A stretch of DNA of 56,796 bases from Actinotignum sanguinis (GCF_003957255.1 NZ_QDIE01000012.1:1-56796); one strand, 5' to 3'. Positions 17,001 to 26,508 are shown, numbered from the stretch's first letter. Numbers and translations: made by a program. Notes: generated by a model not told the origin, from the sequence alone.

Positions 17001-17266
17001 GATGAAACCTCCTTAGGTTGTTACCATCCAATAAGGCGAGTTTGCCCAGATGGGTAGCGTGCGCTCCGTTGCGCGGTGGGGAGAGCTGGAATCTTTCCCC
17101 ACTTAGGATTCTACGGGCGCGCGAATCTCAAGGGAACTACGTCCTTTTGTGCTGATAGAGAAATATATTCGCCATTGGGTTTTCGTTATATAAAATTATC
17201 GGTTATTTTCGAAGGGGACTTCTGTAGAATCCCCATAACGGCCCATCGATTCGGGAGGAGCAGCCC
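17001..17266. promoter_or_regulatory. divergent intergenic region between peptide operon and membrane-protein gene
   Basis: AT-rich, with no gene. For the plus-strand gene, TAGAAT at about 17225-17230 is a possible -10; it lies within a small dyad (GGGGA...TCCCC, 17214-17234). For the peptide operon the AAGGAGGT site lies at 17007-17014 and possible -10 boxes are within 17020-17040; none is decisive. Confidence 0.35.
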
Positions 17267-18148
17267 GTGCCCACAACACAACGCCAGCCCGGCTTGCGGG
17301 AAACGGCCACCCGGCTGCTACCCTCCCTCGGCTTCGGGCTCATGCTCGGTGCCCTCCCCCTGCTCTGGATGAACGACTGGCACGGCATCCTCTACATCAG
17401 CCTCATCACAATAGGCGCACTCATCGTGCTGGGCGGCATTATTTATTTGCGTTACCGCTACCTCCACACCGCCGCCGCACACGACCACCCACTTCGCCCG
17501 CTCACTGCCGTGCTCACGAGCATCGCATTATTCTTTGCCGGCGCTCTCCTACCCACCCTCTGTAACCCGCCCCAAGCCTTCCGCATCGTCACCACTCAGA
17601 TCAAAGACTGGGGCGGTGGCCCGTTGCGCTCCTATTTCACGGGCGGGGCTGAAGACTTGGGTGTCGCCGTCGTCGATATTGAAAAAGAAGCCAGGACCAC
17701 GCAAGCGTTCCGCGCCCTCGTGCGCGAACGCCGCTTCGAAATTGACGTTCCGGTGGACAACCACAACGACACCGCGGTCACCTACTCGTGGTCCCTGCCG
17801 CGCGATACCATACCCTACGGTTTCGCGGCCTCGCGGCCTTTCCGTTTCGAACGTATCCCCACTTTTGACTACACCCAGCTCGACGCCGCGCTCTTTACCC
17901 GCGCCACCACCCTCGTGCGCGAGCGCGCCGCGCGCATCGGCCTGACTCCCGCGCAGCTAGACAGCGCGGAAGTATTCGTGCGGGTGAAAGCCGCGGCTGC
18001 TGAGCTACCCGAATGCGAAGGTGCCTGCCCCGCCCCGGAGGGCCTCATCTATACCGGATGGTTGCGGGCCGGCGGCAAAGCCGGGCACGTGATGATCGAT
18101 GCGCGCGGCACCGTGCTGAGCGAAGACTGGTCCCAATTCGGCGGCTAG
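17267..18148 (+). CDS. hypothetical membrane protein, three N-terminal TM segments
   Basis: 293 aa; family not recognised. Hydrophobic segments at about 18-35, 40-62 and 80-98 are followed by an extracytoplasmic domain of about 195 residues with a Cys pair (CEGAC) near the C-terminus. A repeated aromatic/Arg pattern (RFEIDVPV, RPFRFERIPTFDY) suggests a beta-rich fold. GTG start with SD GGAGGAG. It ends 30 bp before the convergent metX stop, so it is probably monocistronic. It could be functionally tied to the divergent peptide locus, but nothing in the sequence shows this. Confidence 0.7.
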   Translation: MPTTQRQPGLRETATRLLPSLGFGLMLGALPLLWMNDWHGILYISLITIGALIVLGGIIYLRYRYLHTAAAHDHPLRPLTAVLTSIALFFAGALLPTLCNPPQAFRIVTTQIKDWGGGPLRSYFTGGAEDLGVAVVDIEKEARTTQAFRALVRERRFEIDVPVDNHNDTAVTYSWSLPRDTIPYGFAASRPFRFERIPTFDYTQLDAALFTRATTLVRERAARIGLTPAQLDSAEVFVRVKAAAAELPECEGACPAPEGLIYTGWLRAGGKAGHVMIDARGTVLSEDWSQFGG

Positions 18149-18178
18149 GGGAGCAAAAGCTACGGGGCAGCGCGGCGG

Positions 18179-19441
18179 CTAGAGAGCCGCGTCCAGGGGA
18201 GCATCCACCGGCGCAACCTCGGCAAGGAAATCTGCAATAATCGCGGAAACCTCATCGTTTTCAATGAGGAAACCGTCGTGGCCGTGCGCGGAGTGCACGG
18301 TCTGGAGCGGGCGCGCCCCGGGCAAAGCCGCGGCCAACTGCGCCATATGCTGTGGATAAAAAAGCCGATCCGAATCAACAGCGACGACGAGCGCCGGCTG
18401 CTGCAGCCCCGCCACCACCTGCGCGGTGCCGCCCCGCCCGCGCCCAATATCGTGGGTGATAAACGCCTGGCTGATCGTCAGGTAGGAATTCGCATCGAAA
18501 CGCGCCACCAATTTCGCGCCGTGGTAGTCCAGGTAGGACTGCACCGCGTAACGGCCCCCGCGTAGCGGGTCTTCGCCCTCCTGCGGGGTGCGGCCGAAAC
18601 GCGCCGCCAGCTCCGGGGCACAGCGATAAGTTAAATGCGCTATTTCACGGGCGAGGCCGAGCCCGGCAGCCGGGCCGCTCACCCCGCTCTCATCGGGTTC
18701 AGCATCGTAATAATGCCCGCCGCGCCAGCGCGGATCCAGGCGAATCGCTAGGTTTTGCAGGTGAGCATAAGCGATATGTTCCGCGGTGCTGGCCGGGCCG
18801 GCTACGAGCACCGCGAAAGCCCCCACCCGCTGCGGGTACGACGCCGCCCATTCCATCGTGCGGCACCCGCCGAAGGAGGCACCCGCCACCAGCGCCCAGC
18901 GTTCCACCCCGAGCAGGTCAGCGAGCCGAGCCTCCGCCGCGGCCATATCTCGCATGGTAATTTCCGGGAAGCGCGGGCCCCAGGGCTGGCCATCGGGAGC
19001 GGGCGAAGCCGGGCCGGTACTTCCCTGACAGCCGCCCAGCACATTGGGGCACACCACGTAGTACCGCTCGGTATCGATGGCCAGACCCGGGCCCACAATA
19101 TCTTTCCACCAGCCGCTCTGCCCATCGCGTGCGGCAGCGTGCGAATCCCCGGTGAGTGCGTGGCACAGCAGCACCGCATTGGAGCGGTCCGCATTGAGCT
19201 GCCCCCAGGTTTCGTAGGCGAGTCGCACCTGCGGCAAGCGGCCGCCCAGCTCCAGTTCCAGGGGGCCAAGATCCGCGAAGCGGCGCTCACCCGGTTCGTC
19301 CCCTTCCAGCCAGGCGCCGGTAGGGCGCTCGGTGAGGCGGGGTGCGGGAGTGTAGCCGGTATCAAAATCACCGATAGGCGCGGCATCGGTAACCGGATCC
19401 AGGGGAGCGTGTCCCACGAGGAACTGGGGGCTGGGCGTCAT
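18179..19441 (-). CDS. metX: homoserine O-acetyltransferase
   Basis: 420 aa. Alpha/beta-hydrolase-type acyltransferase of the MetX family: oxyanion motif LLCHALTGDSHA (about 125), nucleophile Ser in GASFGGCRTMEWA (about 185), catalytic Asp in VAVDSDRLFYP and His in HSAHGHDGFLIE near the C-terminus. It activates homoserine for direct sulfhydrylation by MetY, encoded immediately upstream. The ATG at 19441 has AAGGA in place; the frame is open to 19501, but that overlaps metY. The family includes acetyl- and succinyl-transferases that sequence reading alone cannot always tell apart. Confidence 0.93.
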   Translation of the reverse strand: MTPSPQFLVGHAPLDPVTDAAPIGDFDTGYTPAPRLTERPTGAWLEGDEPGERRFADLGPLELELGGRLPQVRLAYETWGQLNADRSNAVLLCHALTGDSHAAARDGQSGWWKDIVGPGLAIDTERYYVVCPNVLGGCQGSTGPASPAPDGQPWGPRFPEITMRDMAAAEARLADLLGVERWALVAGASFGGCRTMEWAASYPQRVGAFAVLVAGPASTAEHIAYAHLQNLAIRLDPRWRGGHYYDAEPDESGVSGPAAGLGLAREIAHLTYRCAPELAARFGRTPQEGEDPLRGGRYAVQSYLDYHGAKLVARFDANSYLTISQAFITHDIGRGRGGTAQVVAGLQQPALVVAVDSDRLFYPQHMAQLAAALPGARPLQTVHSAHGHDGFLIENDEVSAIIADFLAEVAPVDAPLDAAL

Positions 19442-19463
19442 GATAATCCTTGATCTCTGGTCT

Positions 19464-20762
19464 CTAGGCGATGGACTCGAGGCCCTGGCGAATATCGGCA
19501 ATCAGATCGCGCGGATCTTCGATACCGATGGACAGGCGCACGGTGGCCGGGCTAATACCGTTGGCCGCCAGCTCTTCCTCGGTCAGCTGCGAATGCGTGG
19601 TTGATGCCGGGTGAACCACCAGCGACTTCGCATCCCCGATATTCGCGAGATTGGAGAAGAGCTGGAGGGATTCCACGAAAGCTGCGGCCTTCTCAAAACC
19701 ACCCGCAACTTCCACCGTGAACACCGAACCGGGGCCCTGCGGGGCGTACTTGGCGGCCAGCTCGTGATAGGGATTATCCGGTAGCCCGGCCCAGTTCACC
19801 GAGTCAATACCGGGGTGTTCGGCCAGGAACTCCGCCACCGCGCGGGTATTGGAAAGGTGGCGTTCGACGCGCAGGGAAAGGGTCTCCAGGCCCAGCCCGA
19901 TGAGGAAGGCGTTGAACGGGGAAATCGCGGCGCCGGTATCACGCAGCAGGGTGGCGCGGATACGGGTAGTGAACGGCGCACCGGGCAGATCGCCCCAGAC
20001 GATGCCGTGGTAGGACTCGTCTACCTCGTGGAAACCGGGGAACTTCCCGTTCTTCCAGTTGAAGCCCGCGCGCTCCACCACCGAACCGGCAATCGAGGTG
20101 CCGTGCCCGCCCAGGAACTTGGTGGCCGAATCCACCACAACATCCGCCCCGAAATCGAAGGGATTGACATTGGCCGGAGTGCCGATCGTGTTATCGACGA
20201 TCAGCGGAATATCGTGGGAATGGGCGAGCTTGGCCAGCGTCTCAATATCGAGAATATCCTGCTTGGGGTTCGGGATGGTCTCTCCGTAGAGGGCCTTGGT
20301 GTTCTCATCAATCAGAGCTTCCCAATTGGCCGGATCCGAAGGATTCTCCACGAAACGGGCCTCGATACCGAAGTTCTTGAGTACGTGCTTGAACTGGTTG
20401 TAGGTGCCGCCGTAGAGCGAATCGGAGGAAACAATATTATCGCCGGCCTGCGCCACATTCGTGACCGCGTAGAAAATAGCAGCCGAACCGGAGGCGAGCA
20501 GCAGCCCGCCCGTGCCGCCGTAAAGCGCGGAAATACGTTCTTCAATAGCGCCCTGGGTGGGGTTGGTGATGCGGGTGTAGATCATGCCCGGATCGGTGAG
20601 CGCGAAACGCCCGCGGGCCTGCTCATTATCCTTGAATACGTAGGACGTGGTCTGGAAAATCGGCAGTGCCCGGGCGCCGTGATCGGAATCGAGGACCTGG
20701 CCGGCATGCACCTGGAGGGTGTCGAAGTGCAAAGTGTTCTGGGAGTTCTGGCTTTCTGACAT
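19464..20762 (-). CDS. metY: O-acetylhomoserine sulfhydrylase (aminocarboxypropyltransferase)
   Basis: 432 aa, PLP-dependent Cys/Met metabolism family. The PLP Lys is in VDSATKFLGGHG (about 205), with YTRITNPT, GGLLLASGSAAIF and the C-terminal SLVVHPASTTHSQL typical of the MetY/Met17 group. It converts O-acetylhomoserine and sulfide to homocysteine in the cytosol. First gene of a metY-metX operon; the gap to metX is 22 bp. ATG 20762 follows GAAGGAGAG. The frame continues upstream to 20858, but without family similarity. Confidence 0.94.
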   Translation of the reverse strand: MSESQNSQNTLHFDTLQVHAGQVLDSDHGARALPIFQTTSYVFKDNEQARGRFALTDPGMIYTRITNPTQGAIEERISALYGGTGGLLLASGSAAIFYAVTNVAQAGDNIVSSDSLYGGTYNQFKHVLKNFGIEARFVENPSDPANWEALIDENTKALYGETIPNPKQDILDIETLAKLAHSHDIPLIVDNTIGTPANVNPFDFGADVVVDSATKFLGGHGTSIAGSVVERAGFNWKNGKFPGFHEVDESYHGIVWGDLPGAPFTTRIRATLLRDTGAAISPFNAFLIGLGLETLSLRVERHLSNTRAVAEFLAEHPGIDSVNWAGLPDNPYHELAAKYAPQGPGSVFTVEVAGGFEKAAAFVESLQLFSNLANIGDAKSLVVHPASTTHSQLTEEELAANGISPATVRLSIGIEDPRDLIADIRQGLESIA

Positions 20763-21414
20763 GGTGCTCTCCTTCAAAAATGTGATGGGGAGCGGGCGGC
20801 AGATAGCGCCCCGGCATAAACCTAGGAAAATATTTTTCTCAGGTGCAGCAATATCCATGATCCATTCTGGATAAAACCAGAGCTGTAAAAGATGAGGAAT
20901 GGAATGCTGCGATGCGGCGAATGCGCTCTGACCAGCCCGCTTATTTTTCTACTTGGTGTTCTTTTCCAAAATCAGCAGGGCTGATAGCGCACGTTAGGGC
21001 GGCCGGGCCGCGGAACGTGCGCTAGTTGGGCATTCGCATGACGAACATGATGCAAGCATAGGCAGCTGAGGGCGGTATTCGTCAAGTTCACGACGTGAAT
21101 CACATTCTCGGTTGGGCGCGCCGGTGGCGGAGCTGCGCCGTCGTGCTTCCGGTCTTTCGGGATGTTGACGCGTCCGTAGATACGCGCGCAACCCCGCTTT
21201 TCTCACACCCTCTCAACCTTGTGACAATTGTGGCTCCTGATAAATAAAAGCAAGCGGTGTGACGGAAAAGAACAGAATTACACCTGTGAAATTATGGGGT
21301 AGATGTTTCGTTTTGGACTGGTGTGAGGTATGTTCTTAGTGTTTATATCGAATTGTGGGCTGAGTCTGCGCGCAGCTGTGGTGGGCGCGGGAAAGCCTGC
21401 CCTCTGGAGGTCGT
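20763..21414. promoter_or_regulatory. 652-bp divergent intergenic region between metY and the NlpC/P60 gene
   Basis: No gene seen. On the metY side an overlapping dyad around 20852-20874 (TATCC...GGATA, with ATCCA/TGGAT inside) could be an operator. A very stable hairpin sits at 20985-21024. On the nlpC side there is a near-perfect dyad AATTACAC/GTGAAATT (21276-21293). I found no convincing SAM or c-di-AMP riboswitch core. Confidence 0.4.
20985..21024. repeat. long perfect inverted repeat (cruciform/hairpin)
   Basis: TAGCGCACGTT (20985-20995) and AACGTGCGCTA (21014-21024) are perfectly complementary over 11 bp and enclose an 18-nt, nearly self-complementary GC-rich centre (CGGCC/GGCCG). No T-tract follows on either strand. 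Confidence 0.6.
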
Positions 21415-22752
21415 GTGGAGAATCGTTCTCGGCGCCTAACGGCTGTACTAGCCGCCTGCGCCCTCGCTCTCTCAGTGCTACCCGGTGCCCGTGCGGATAA
21501 CGTTGATCGCGATATTGATCGCTCGCGGGCCGCGGAAAAGCAAACAGCTCAAAGTATCGGGCAGATCGAAGCCTCGCTGGCCGGACTCGCCTCCCAGGCC
21601 GAAGCCGCGCGGACCGATGTGGTCATCAAGGCCGCCGAAGCCCAGCGTGCCCAGCGCAACCTGGAAGATTCGGTCAATACCGCGATGGATGCCCAGGTGG
21701 TGGCCAATAGCGCTCGCGCGGAAGCCGATGCCGCCCGCGGGGAGCTCGGCTCGATTTCTTCAGCGATGTACCGGGATTCCTCCACCACGCTCACGGCAGC
21801 GAACGCGCTGCTCGGGGCGCAATCCCTGCGCGATGCCGATGACCGCCAGCGGGCCTTCCGCACCGCCGGCCACGCCACGGACCAAAAGTTGCAGCGCTAC
21901 CAGGCCGCCCGCGATATTGCCGATACCCTCCAGGGCGAAGCGGATCGCAAAGCCAATGAGCAAGCCACAATTGCCGCGCGCGCGGAAGGCGCCGCGCAGG
22001 ACGCCAGCTCGGCCGCCTCCCAATTGGATAGCCAACTGGCTTCCATCGAAGCGCAACGCGACCAACTTTTCGAAACCCTTGCCCGGCAAAAGGGTACGAC
22101 GGCGGCGCTTGAACGCGCCCAGCAAGAACAGAAAGAAGCCGCGGCGCGTGCCCAGGCCGAAGCCGAACGCCAGCGTATCGCGGCCGAAGCGGCAGCCCAG
22201 GAACAGGCCGCCCGCGAGGCAGCAGCTCGGGAAGCCGCAGCTCGCCAGGCAGCCGCAGAAGAAGCGGCACGGCGCCAGGCGGAATCGCAGCCTGCGCCCG
22301 CGCCGGCACCCGCCCCTGCTCCCGCGCCAGAACCTGATCCGGAACCTGCTCCCGCACCGGCGCCCGCCCCGGATCCTGAACCGGAGCCCGAACCCGAACC
22401 GGCCCCGGCACCTTCGGGTGACGGTTGGGCGATTGTGAGCTTCGCGCGGCAATTCGTAGGGGTGCCCTATGTGTGGGGTGGCAATACCCCCTCGGGCTGG
22501 GATTGCTCCGGTTTCACCCGCTATGTGTACGGGCACTTCGGCTACTCCCTGCCGCGTACCTCCGGGGCGCAGCGCTCGGCCGGCTACGAGATTTCCCCCT
22601 CGCAAGCCCAACCCGGTGACCTGCTGTGGTGGCCCGGGCACGTGGGCATCTACACCGGTAACGGCATGCATATCGCCGCGACCAACCCCGAAGGCGGTAC
22701 CCGCGAAGGTCCGATTTGGGGGAGCCCCACCTACGTGCGGATTATCGACTAG
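21415..22752 (+). CDS. secreted NlpC/P60 peptidoglycan endopeptidase
   Basis: 445 aa. Signal peptide at 1-27 (ending PGARAD), a long Ala/Gln/Glu-rich coiled coil (about 30-285), a Pro/Ala/Glu linker (about 288-340) and a C-terminal NlpC/P60 domain (about 340-445) with catalytic Cys in WDCSGFTRYVYG, His in WPGHVGIYTG and a third polar residue near MHIAATNP. This RipA-like layout is typical of actinobacterial cell-separation hydrolases that cut D-iGlu-mDAP-type stem peptides. GTG start with SD GGAGG. It stands alone between a long upstream region and a strong terminator. Confidence 0.92.
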   Translation: MENRSRRLTAVLAACALALSVLPGARADNVDRDIDRSRAAEKQTAQSIGQIEASLAGLASQAEAARTDVVIKAAEAQRAQRNLEDSVNTAMDAQVVANSARAEADAARGELGSISSAMYRDSSTTLTAANALLGAQSLRDADDRQRAFRTAGHATDQKLQRYQAARDIADTLQGEADRKANEQATIAARAEGAAQDASSAASQLDSQLASIEAQRDQLFETLARQKGTTAALERAQQEQKEAAARAQAEAERQRIAAEAAAQEQAAREAAAREAAARQAAAEEAARRQAESQPAPAPAPAPAPAPEPDPEPAPAPAPAPDPEPEPEPEPAPAPSGDGWAIVSFARQFVGVPYVWGGNTPSGWDCSGFTRYVYGHFGYSLPRTSGAQRSAGYEISPSQAQPGDLLWWPGHVGIYTGNGMHIAATNPEGGTREGPIWGSPTYVRIID

Positions 22753-22806
22753 ATACGCTCGGGTGGCGTGGCGTGCTGCTGGGCGCGCCGCGCGCGAGCG
22801 TAAAGA

Positions 22807-22846
22807 AAAGCGGGAGCTGTGCCTCGGTGCATAGCTCCCGCTTTAT
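22807..22846. terminator. bidirectional terminator between nlpC/P60 and ppa
   Basis: AAAGCGGGAGCT (22807-22818) and AGCTCCCGCTTT (22833-22844) form a perfect 12-bp stem with a 14-nt loop and A/T flanks on both sides, suiting both convergent genes. Confidence 0.85.
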
Positions 22847-22891
22847 ATGCTTTTACGTAGGTAGCGGCCGTTGAAGCGGCCTCCCCCCCGC

Positions 22892-23419
22892 CTAGTGCTG
22901 GCTGGGCGGCTGCGCCTCGTGCGCGGTGTAGTAACCTTCGTCAATGGCCCGCTGGAAAGAGGCCCGAATTTCCTCTTCCGCGGCTTCCCGGCCTACCCAG
23001 TGGGCGCCTTCCACCGACTTGCCCGGCTCCAGATCCTTATACACCTCGAAGAAGTGCTGGATTTCCAGGCGGTGGAATTCAGAAACATCCTCAATTTCGG
23101 TACGCCAGGAGGCCCGCTGATCCGAGGCCGGCACGCACAGTACCTTATCGTCGCCGCCCTTTTCATCACGCATGCGGAACATTCCCAAGGCGCGGCACCG
23201 AATCACACAGCCCGGGAACGTGGGCTCTTCGAGCAGTACCAGGGCGTCCAGCGGATCGCCGTCCTCACCGAGGGTGTCATCAATAAAACCGTAATCATCG
23301 GGGTACCGGGTGGATGTGAAAAGCATGCGATCCAGGCGAATCCGCCCGGTTTCATGATCTACTTCGTACTTATTTCGATTTCCCTTGGGGATTTCGATGG
23401 TGACATCGAATTCCATCAT
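22892..23419 (-). CDS. ppa: inorganic pyrophosphatase (family I, soluble)
   Basis: 175 aa, the usual bacterial length. [14 protein letters not shown] near the N-terminus, [26 protein letters not shown] with the metal-binding Asp residues (about 50-75) and DKVLCVPA are family hallmarks. It hydrolyses pyrophosphate from biosynthetic reactions. The SD GAGGAG fits ATG 23419 (a second ATG follows at 23416); the longer frame to 23458 lacks similarity. Monocistronic. Confidence 0.95.
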   Translation of the reverse strand: MMEFDVTIEIPKGNRNKYEVDHETGRIRLDRMLFTSTRYPDDYGFIDDTLGEDGDPLDALVLLEEPTFPGCVIRCRALGMFRMRDEKGGDDKVLCVPASDQRASWRTEIEDVSEFHRLEIQHFFEVYKDLEPGKSVEGAHWVGREAAEEEIRASFQRAIDEGYYTAHEAQPPSQH

Positions 23420-23484
23420 GTGAAGCTCTCCTCGCTGACGGCTGGCACATAAGAACACCTAAGAATACGAGCTGCGTTCCGTGC

Positions 23485-23490
23485 AAGAAT
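23485..23490 (+). promoter_or_regulatory. weak -10 box (AAGAAT) of a probable leaderless promoter for dacB
   Basis: AAGAAT ends 6 nt before GTG 23497 and no Shine-Dalgarno is present. It would drive the dacB-tilS-hpt-ftsH-fol operon. Confidence 0.35.
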
Positions 23491-23496
23491 AGGCCC

Positions 23497-24870
23497 GTGA
23501 AAGGAAAAGCTCAGATCGCTTTGTCCCTGGTGCTCCTTCTTGCGGGCGGGTACGCATTCGCTGATGCCTTTGATCTTACCCCCGGATTGCTCACCCTGGG
23601 ACCTAGGGCCGATGCCGCCGCGCCGTATCCGCAGCCCACTCCCGTGCCGGCCGTGACCATCCCGGCCGCGCCCGCGCGCGCGGAAGTGGATGATGCCAGC
23701 GCTGCCAAGGTGGCTGCCCTCGGGCAGGAATTCGCCACCCGACTCGCCCCCACGGGCCAGGTATCCTATGAAATTCGCGAGGCTGCCTCCGGGCGGGTGC
23801 TCGCCACGAAGGACGCGAAAGTCCCGCGGGTGCCGGCCTCTAATATGAAACTGGTGACGGCCCGGGTGGCTTTAGAAACCCTCGGTCCGGATCGCCGCTT
23901 CGCTACCAGCGTGGCCGCCTCCGGCTCCACCATTCACCTCATCGGCGGGGGCGATGTGTTCCTGGCTCCCGATACCGCAGCCACCCGGGTTCCGGGCACC
24001 ATTGCTCGCGCAGATCTCTCGGAATTAGCCGCGGCCGCCGCCACCTACGCGCGCGAGCATCCGGGTGGCCCGGTGAGCGTCGTCGTTGATACCTCTCTTT
24101 TCGCGGGGCCGGAGTACGCGCCCACCCTTGACCCGGTCAATCACGATTACGTGGCGCCCATGACGCCGATTGCACTGAACGGCGGGGCGGTGGGCTACCA
24201 CTACAGTGCCACCCCCGCCCTTGACGCCGGGAATGCCCTGGCTGAACAGCTGCGCGGGCAGGGCGTGGAGGTGGCGGAGGTGCGCGCGGGGCAGGCACCG
24301 AAAGAAGTGGCTGCTCACCCGCTGGTCACGGTGCACTCAGCGAGCGTGCGCGAGCTGGTGGACCGCATGCTCACCGAATCGGATAACACCCTGGCGGAAA
24401 CCCTCGGGCACCTGGTGGCGCGCGAGCGCGGGGAAAGCGCGGATTTTGCGGGGGCGGCGCGCGCCACCCGCGCGGTTCTGGAGGAGCTGGGCTACCCGCT
24501 GGACGGCGTGGTGATCTCGGATAATTCCGGCTTGAGCGAGACGAATCGGCTCACCTGCGCACTCCAGCTCGCGATCCTGGAGGACGCCGTGAATCTGAGC
24601 GACGGCACGGTGGGGGCGCTGGGGGCCGGCTTGCCGGTAGCCGCGCTCAACGGCACGCTCGCGGACCGCCTCACCGAGGGCGCCGCGCCCGGGATGATTC
24701 GCGGGAAAACCGGGACGCTCGCGGATGTGGTCTCGCTCAGCGGGGTGCTGCGCACGCGTTCGGGGGCGCTGCTGACCTTCTCTATCCTCACCGATTCCCA
24801 CCACGACGTTTCCCTCCTGGACGTGCGGGCCGCCGAGGATGCTTTCCTCACCGCGATGGCGGAGCTCTAA
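23497..24870 (+). CDS. dacB: D-alanyl-D-alanine carboxypeptidase/endopeptidase (PBP4, S13)
   Basis: 457 aa. N-terminal signal anchor (about 5-25), then the penicillin-binding fold: SxxK as SNMK (about 115), SxN as SDN (about 295), KTG in RGKTGTL (about 405). The GGGDVFLA strand and VDTSLF are typical of class C low-molecular-weight PBPs. It trims peptidoglycan stem peptides outside the membrane. The GTG start is chosen from the promoter and signal peptide. Its stop shares a base with the tilS start (TAATG), the common actinobacterial dacB-tilS-hpt-ftsH order. Confidence 0.92.
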   Translation: MKGKAQIALSLVLLLAGGYAFADAFDLTPGLLTLGPRADAAAPYPQPTPVPAVTIPAAPARAEVDDASAAKVAALGQEFATRLAPTGQVSYEIREAASGRVLATKDAKVPRVPASNMKLVTARVALETLGPDRRFATSVAASGSTIHLIGGGDVFLAPDTAATRVPGTIARADLSELAAAAATYAREHPGGPVSVVVDTSLFAGPEYAPTLDPVNHDYVAPMTPIALNGGAVGYHYSATPALDAGNALAEQLRGQGVEVAEVRAGQAPKEVAAHPLVTVHSASVRELVDRMLTESDNTLAETLGHLVARERGESADFAGAARATRAVLEELGYPLDGVVISDNSGLSETNRLTCALQLAILEDAVNLSDGTVGALGAGLPVAALNGTLADRLTEGAAPGMIRGKTGTLADVVSLSGVLRTRSGALLTFSILTDSHHDVSLLDVRAAEDAFLTAMAEL

Positions 24871-25919
24871 TGGCCGGACCCCACCCTGCTTACGCGGCCG
24901 GGCGGCGCCGTTTGCGCGCGCTGCTGGCGAGCTGCGGATACCGACCGGGCACCCGCTTAACGGTGGCGGTGTCCGGCGGCTCCGATTCCCTCGCGCTGGC
25001 CCGTATCGCGCTTTTCGTGGCGCGCCGGGACGGCTACGTGCTGCGCGCGGTCACCGTCAATCACGGGATTCGCCCGGAGGCGGGGCGCGAAGCCGCGCAG
25101 GTTGCGGCGCGCCTCCGTTCCTGGGGGTACGACGACGCCGCGGCGGTCAGCGTGGACCTGGGCGGTGGATCGAGCCCGGAAGGGCAGGCACGGGCGGCCC
25201 GGTACGCGGTGCTGGCCGAGGCGGCCGGTGCGGGAAGCCCGGTGCTGCTGGGCCACACCGCGGATGACCAAGCCGAAACCGTGCTCCTGGGCCTGGGCCG
25301 CGGATCGGGAGCGCGCTCCCTGGCGGGCATGCCGGAGGCGGGGCCGCTGCCGGGCCATCCGGAGCTCACTGCGTTGCGCCCGCTGCTGGGGCTGCGGCGC
25401 GCGGCGCTGCGCGCCGCGCTGCAAGATGAGGGGCTGGCCTGGGTGGAGGATCCTTCCAATGAGCCCGATGGCCCGTGGCGGGCGGCGGGCGGCGGGCCGC
25501 TCACCCGCGCCGCGCTGCGCGCACGCGCCCTGCCGGCCCTGAGCGAGGCCCTCGGGCCGGGCACGGTAGAGGCCCTCGCGCGCACCGCTCGCCTGCTGCG
25601 CCGCGATAATGAGGCTTTGGACACCTGGGCGGCCCGGGAACTGGCCACTTGGGAAGAACGCGGTGCGGTGCAAGAAACGGGGGAGCCAGGTGGCGTCGTC
25701 GTCGTACCTCATGCACTTCTGCGTGAGCTTCCCGCGGCCGTGCGTACCCGGATTCTGCGCGCCCTGGCCCTGCGGGCCGGAGCACGTGCCGGGGAGCTGA
25801 CGGCCGGGCATATTGAGGCTCTCGATGCCTTGGTGACCGGGCCTGGCGGCGTGCGGCACTGCGACCTGCCCGGGGCGCGTGCCCTTCGGCGCGATAATAT
25901 TGTCGTCTTCGCGCGTTAG
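24870..25919 (+). CDS. tilS: tRNA(Ile)-lysidine synthetase
   Basis: 349 aa. The PP-loop ATP-pyrophosphatase motif VSGGSDSLALAR (about 33-44), followed by VTVNHGIRPEA and LLGHTADDQAETVLLGL, defines TilS. It modifies C34 of tRNA-Ile(CAU) to lysidine so that AUA is read as Ile. It is shorter than the E. coli enzyme and has the compact C-terminal part usual in Actinobacteria. ATG overlaps the dacB stop; hpt follows after 37 bp. Confidence 0.93.
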   Translation: MAGPHPAYAAGRRRLRALLASCGYRPGTRLTVAVSGGSDSLALARIALFVARRDGYVLRAVTVNHGIRPEAGREAAQVAARLRSWGYDDAAAVSVDLGGGSSPEGQARAARYAVLAEAAGAGSPVLLGHTADDQAETVLLGLGRGSGARSLAGMPEAGPLPGHPELTALRPLLGLRRAALRAALQDEGLAWVEDPSNEPDGPWRAAGGGPLTRAALRARALPALSEALGPGTVEALARTARLLRRDNEALDTWAARELATWEERGAVQETGEPGGVVVVPHALLRELPAAVRTRILRALALRAGARAGELTAGHIEALDALVTGPGGVRHCDLPGARALRRDNIVVFAR

Positions 25920-25956
25920 GCTTAGAAGCACAGCGGAACTGCTCAAGGAGATGGTG

Positions 25957-26508
25957 ATGGACCACACCGATATGGGTGACAAGTTGGAAAAAATCCTCGT
26001 CACAAATGAGGAAATCCAAGCGAAGCTTGAGGATATGGCGCGTCAGATCGACGCCGATTACGATGGTGACCTGCTCGTGGTGGGTGTGCTGAAGGGCGCC
26101 GTCATGGTAATGGCGGATCTGGTGCGGAAAATCCACTCTCCGCTGAATATGGATTGGATGGCGGTCTCCTCCTACGGGATGGGTACCAAATCCTCCGGCG
26201 TAGTGCGGATTTTGAAGGACCTGGATGCTGATGTGACCGGCCGGCATGTTCTCATCGTGGAAGATATTATCGATTCCGGCCTTACCCTCGCGTGGTTGAA
26301 GAAGAATCTGCTTGATCGCGGGGCGCAATCGGTGCGGATCGCGGCCATTCTGCGAAAACCCGAGGCGGCTAAAGTTGACGTTCAGGTTGACTATCTAGGC
26401 TTTGATATTCCCGATGAGTTCGTGGTGGGCTACGGACTCGACTATGCCGAACAATTCCGGCATCTGCCTTTTGTGGGCACCCTGGCCCCGCACGTTTACG
26501 GAGGATAA
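25957..26508 (+). CDS. hpt: hypoxanthine phosphoribosyltransferase
   Basis: 183 aa. PRPP-binding motif VLIVEDIIDSGLTL (about 103-116), VGVLKGAVMVMADL and the C-terminal DYAEQFRHLPFVGTL are typical. It salvages hypoxanthine/guanine to IMP/GMP. The AAGGAG at 25945-25950 has proper spacing to ATG 25957 but abuts an ATG at 25951, so 25957 is preferred; the frame to 25879 overlaps tilS. A TAGGCT at 25917-25922 may give an extra internal promoter. Confidence 0.94.
   Translation: MDHTDMGDKLEKILVTNEEIQAKLEDMARQIDADYDGDLLVVGVLKGAVMVMADLVRKIHSPLNMDWMAVSSYGMGTKSSGVVRILKDLDADVTGRHVLIVEDIIDSGLTLAWLKKNLLDRGAQSVRIAAILRKPEAAKVDVQVDYLGFDIPDEFVVGYGLDYAEQFRHLPFVGTLAPHVYGG

Noticed and set aside
20763-20960. 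SAM riboswitch in front of metY.
   Set aside because: I could not find a SAM-I/IV-like core or pseudoknot; only short dyads are visible, so protein control is as likely.
21241-21414. c-di-AMP (ydaO-type) riboswitch before the NlpC/P60 gene, common for such hydrolases in Actinobacteria.
   Set aside because: The conserved core segments are not recognisable in this stretch.
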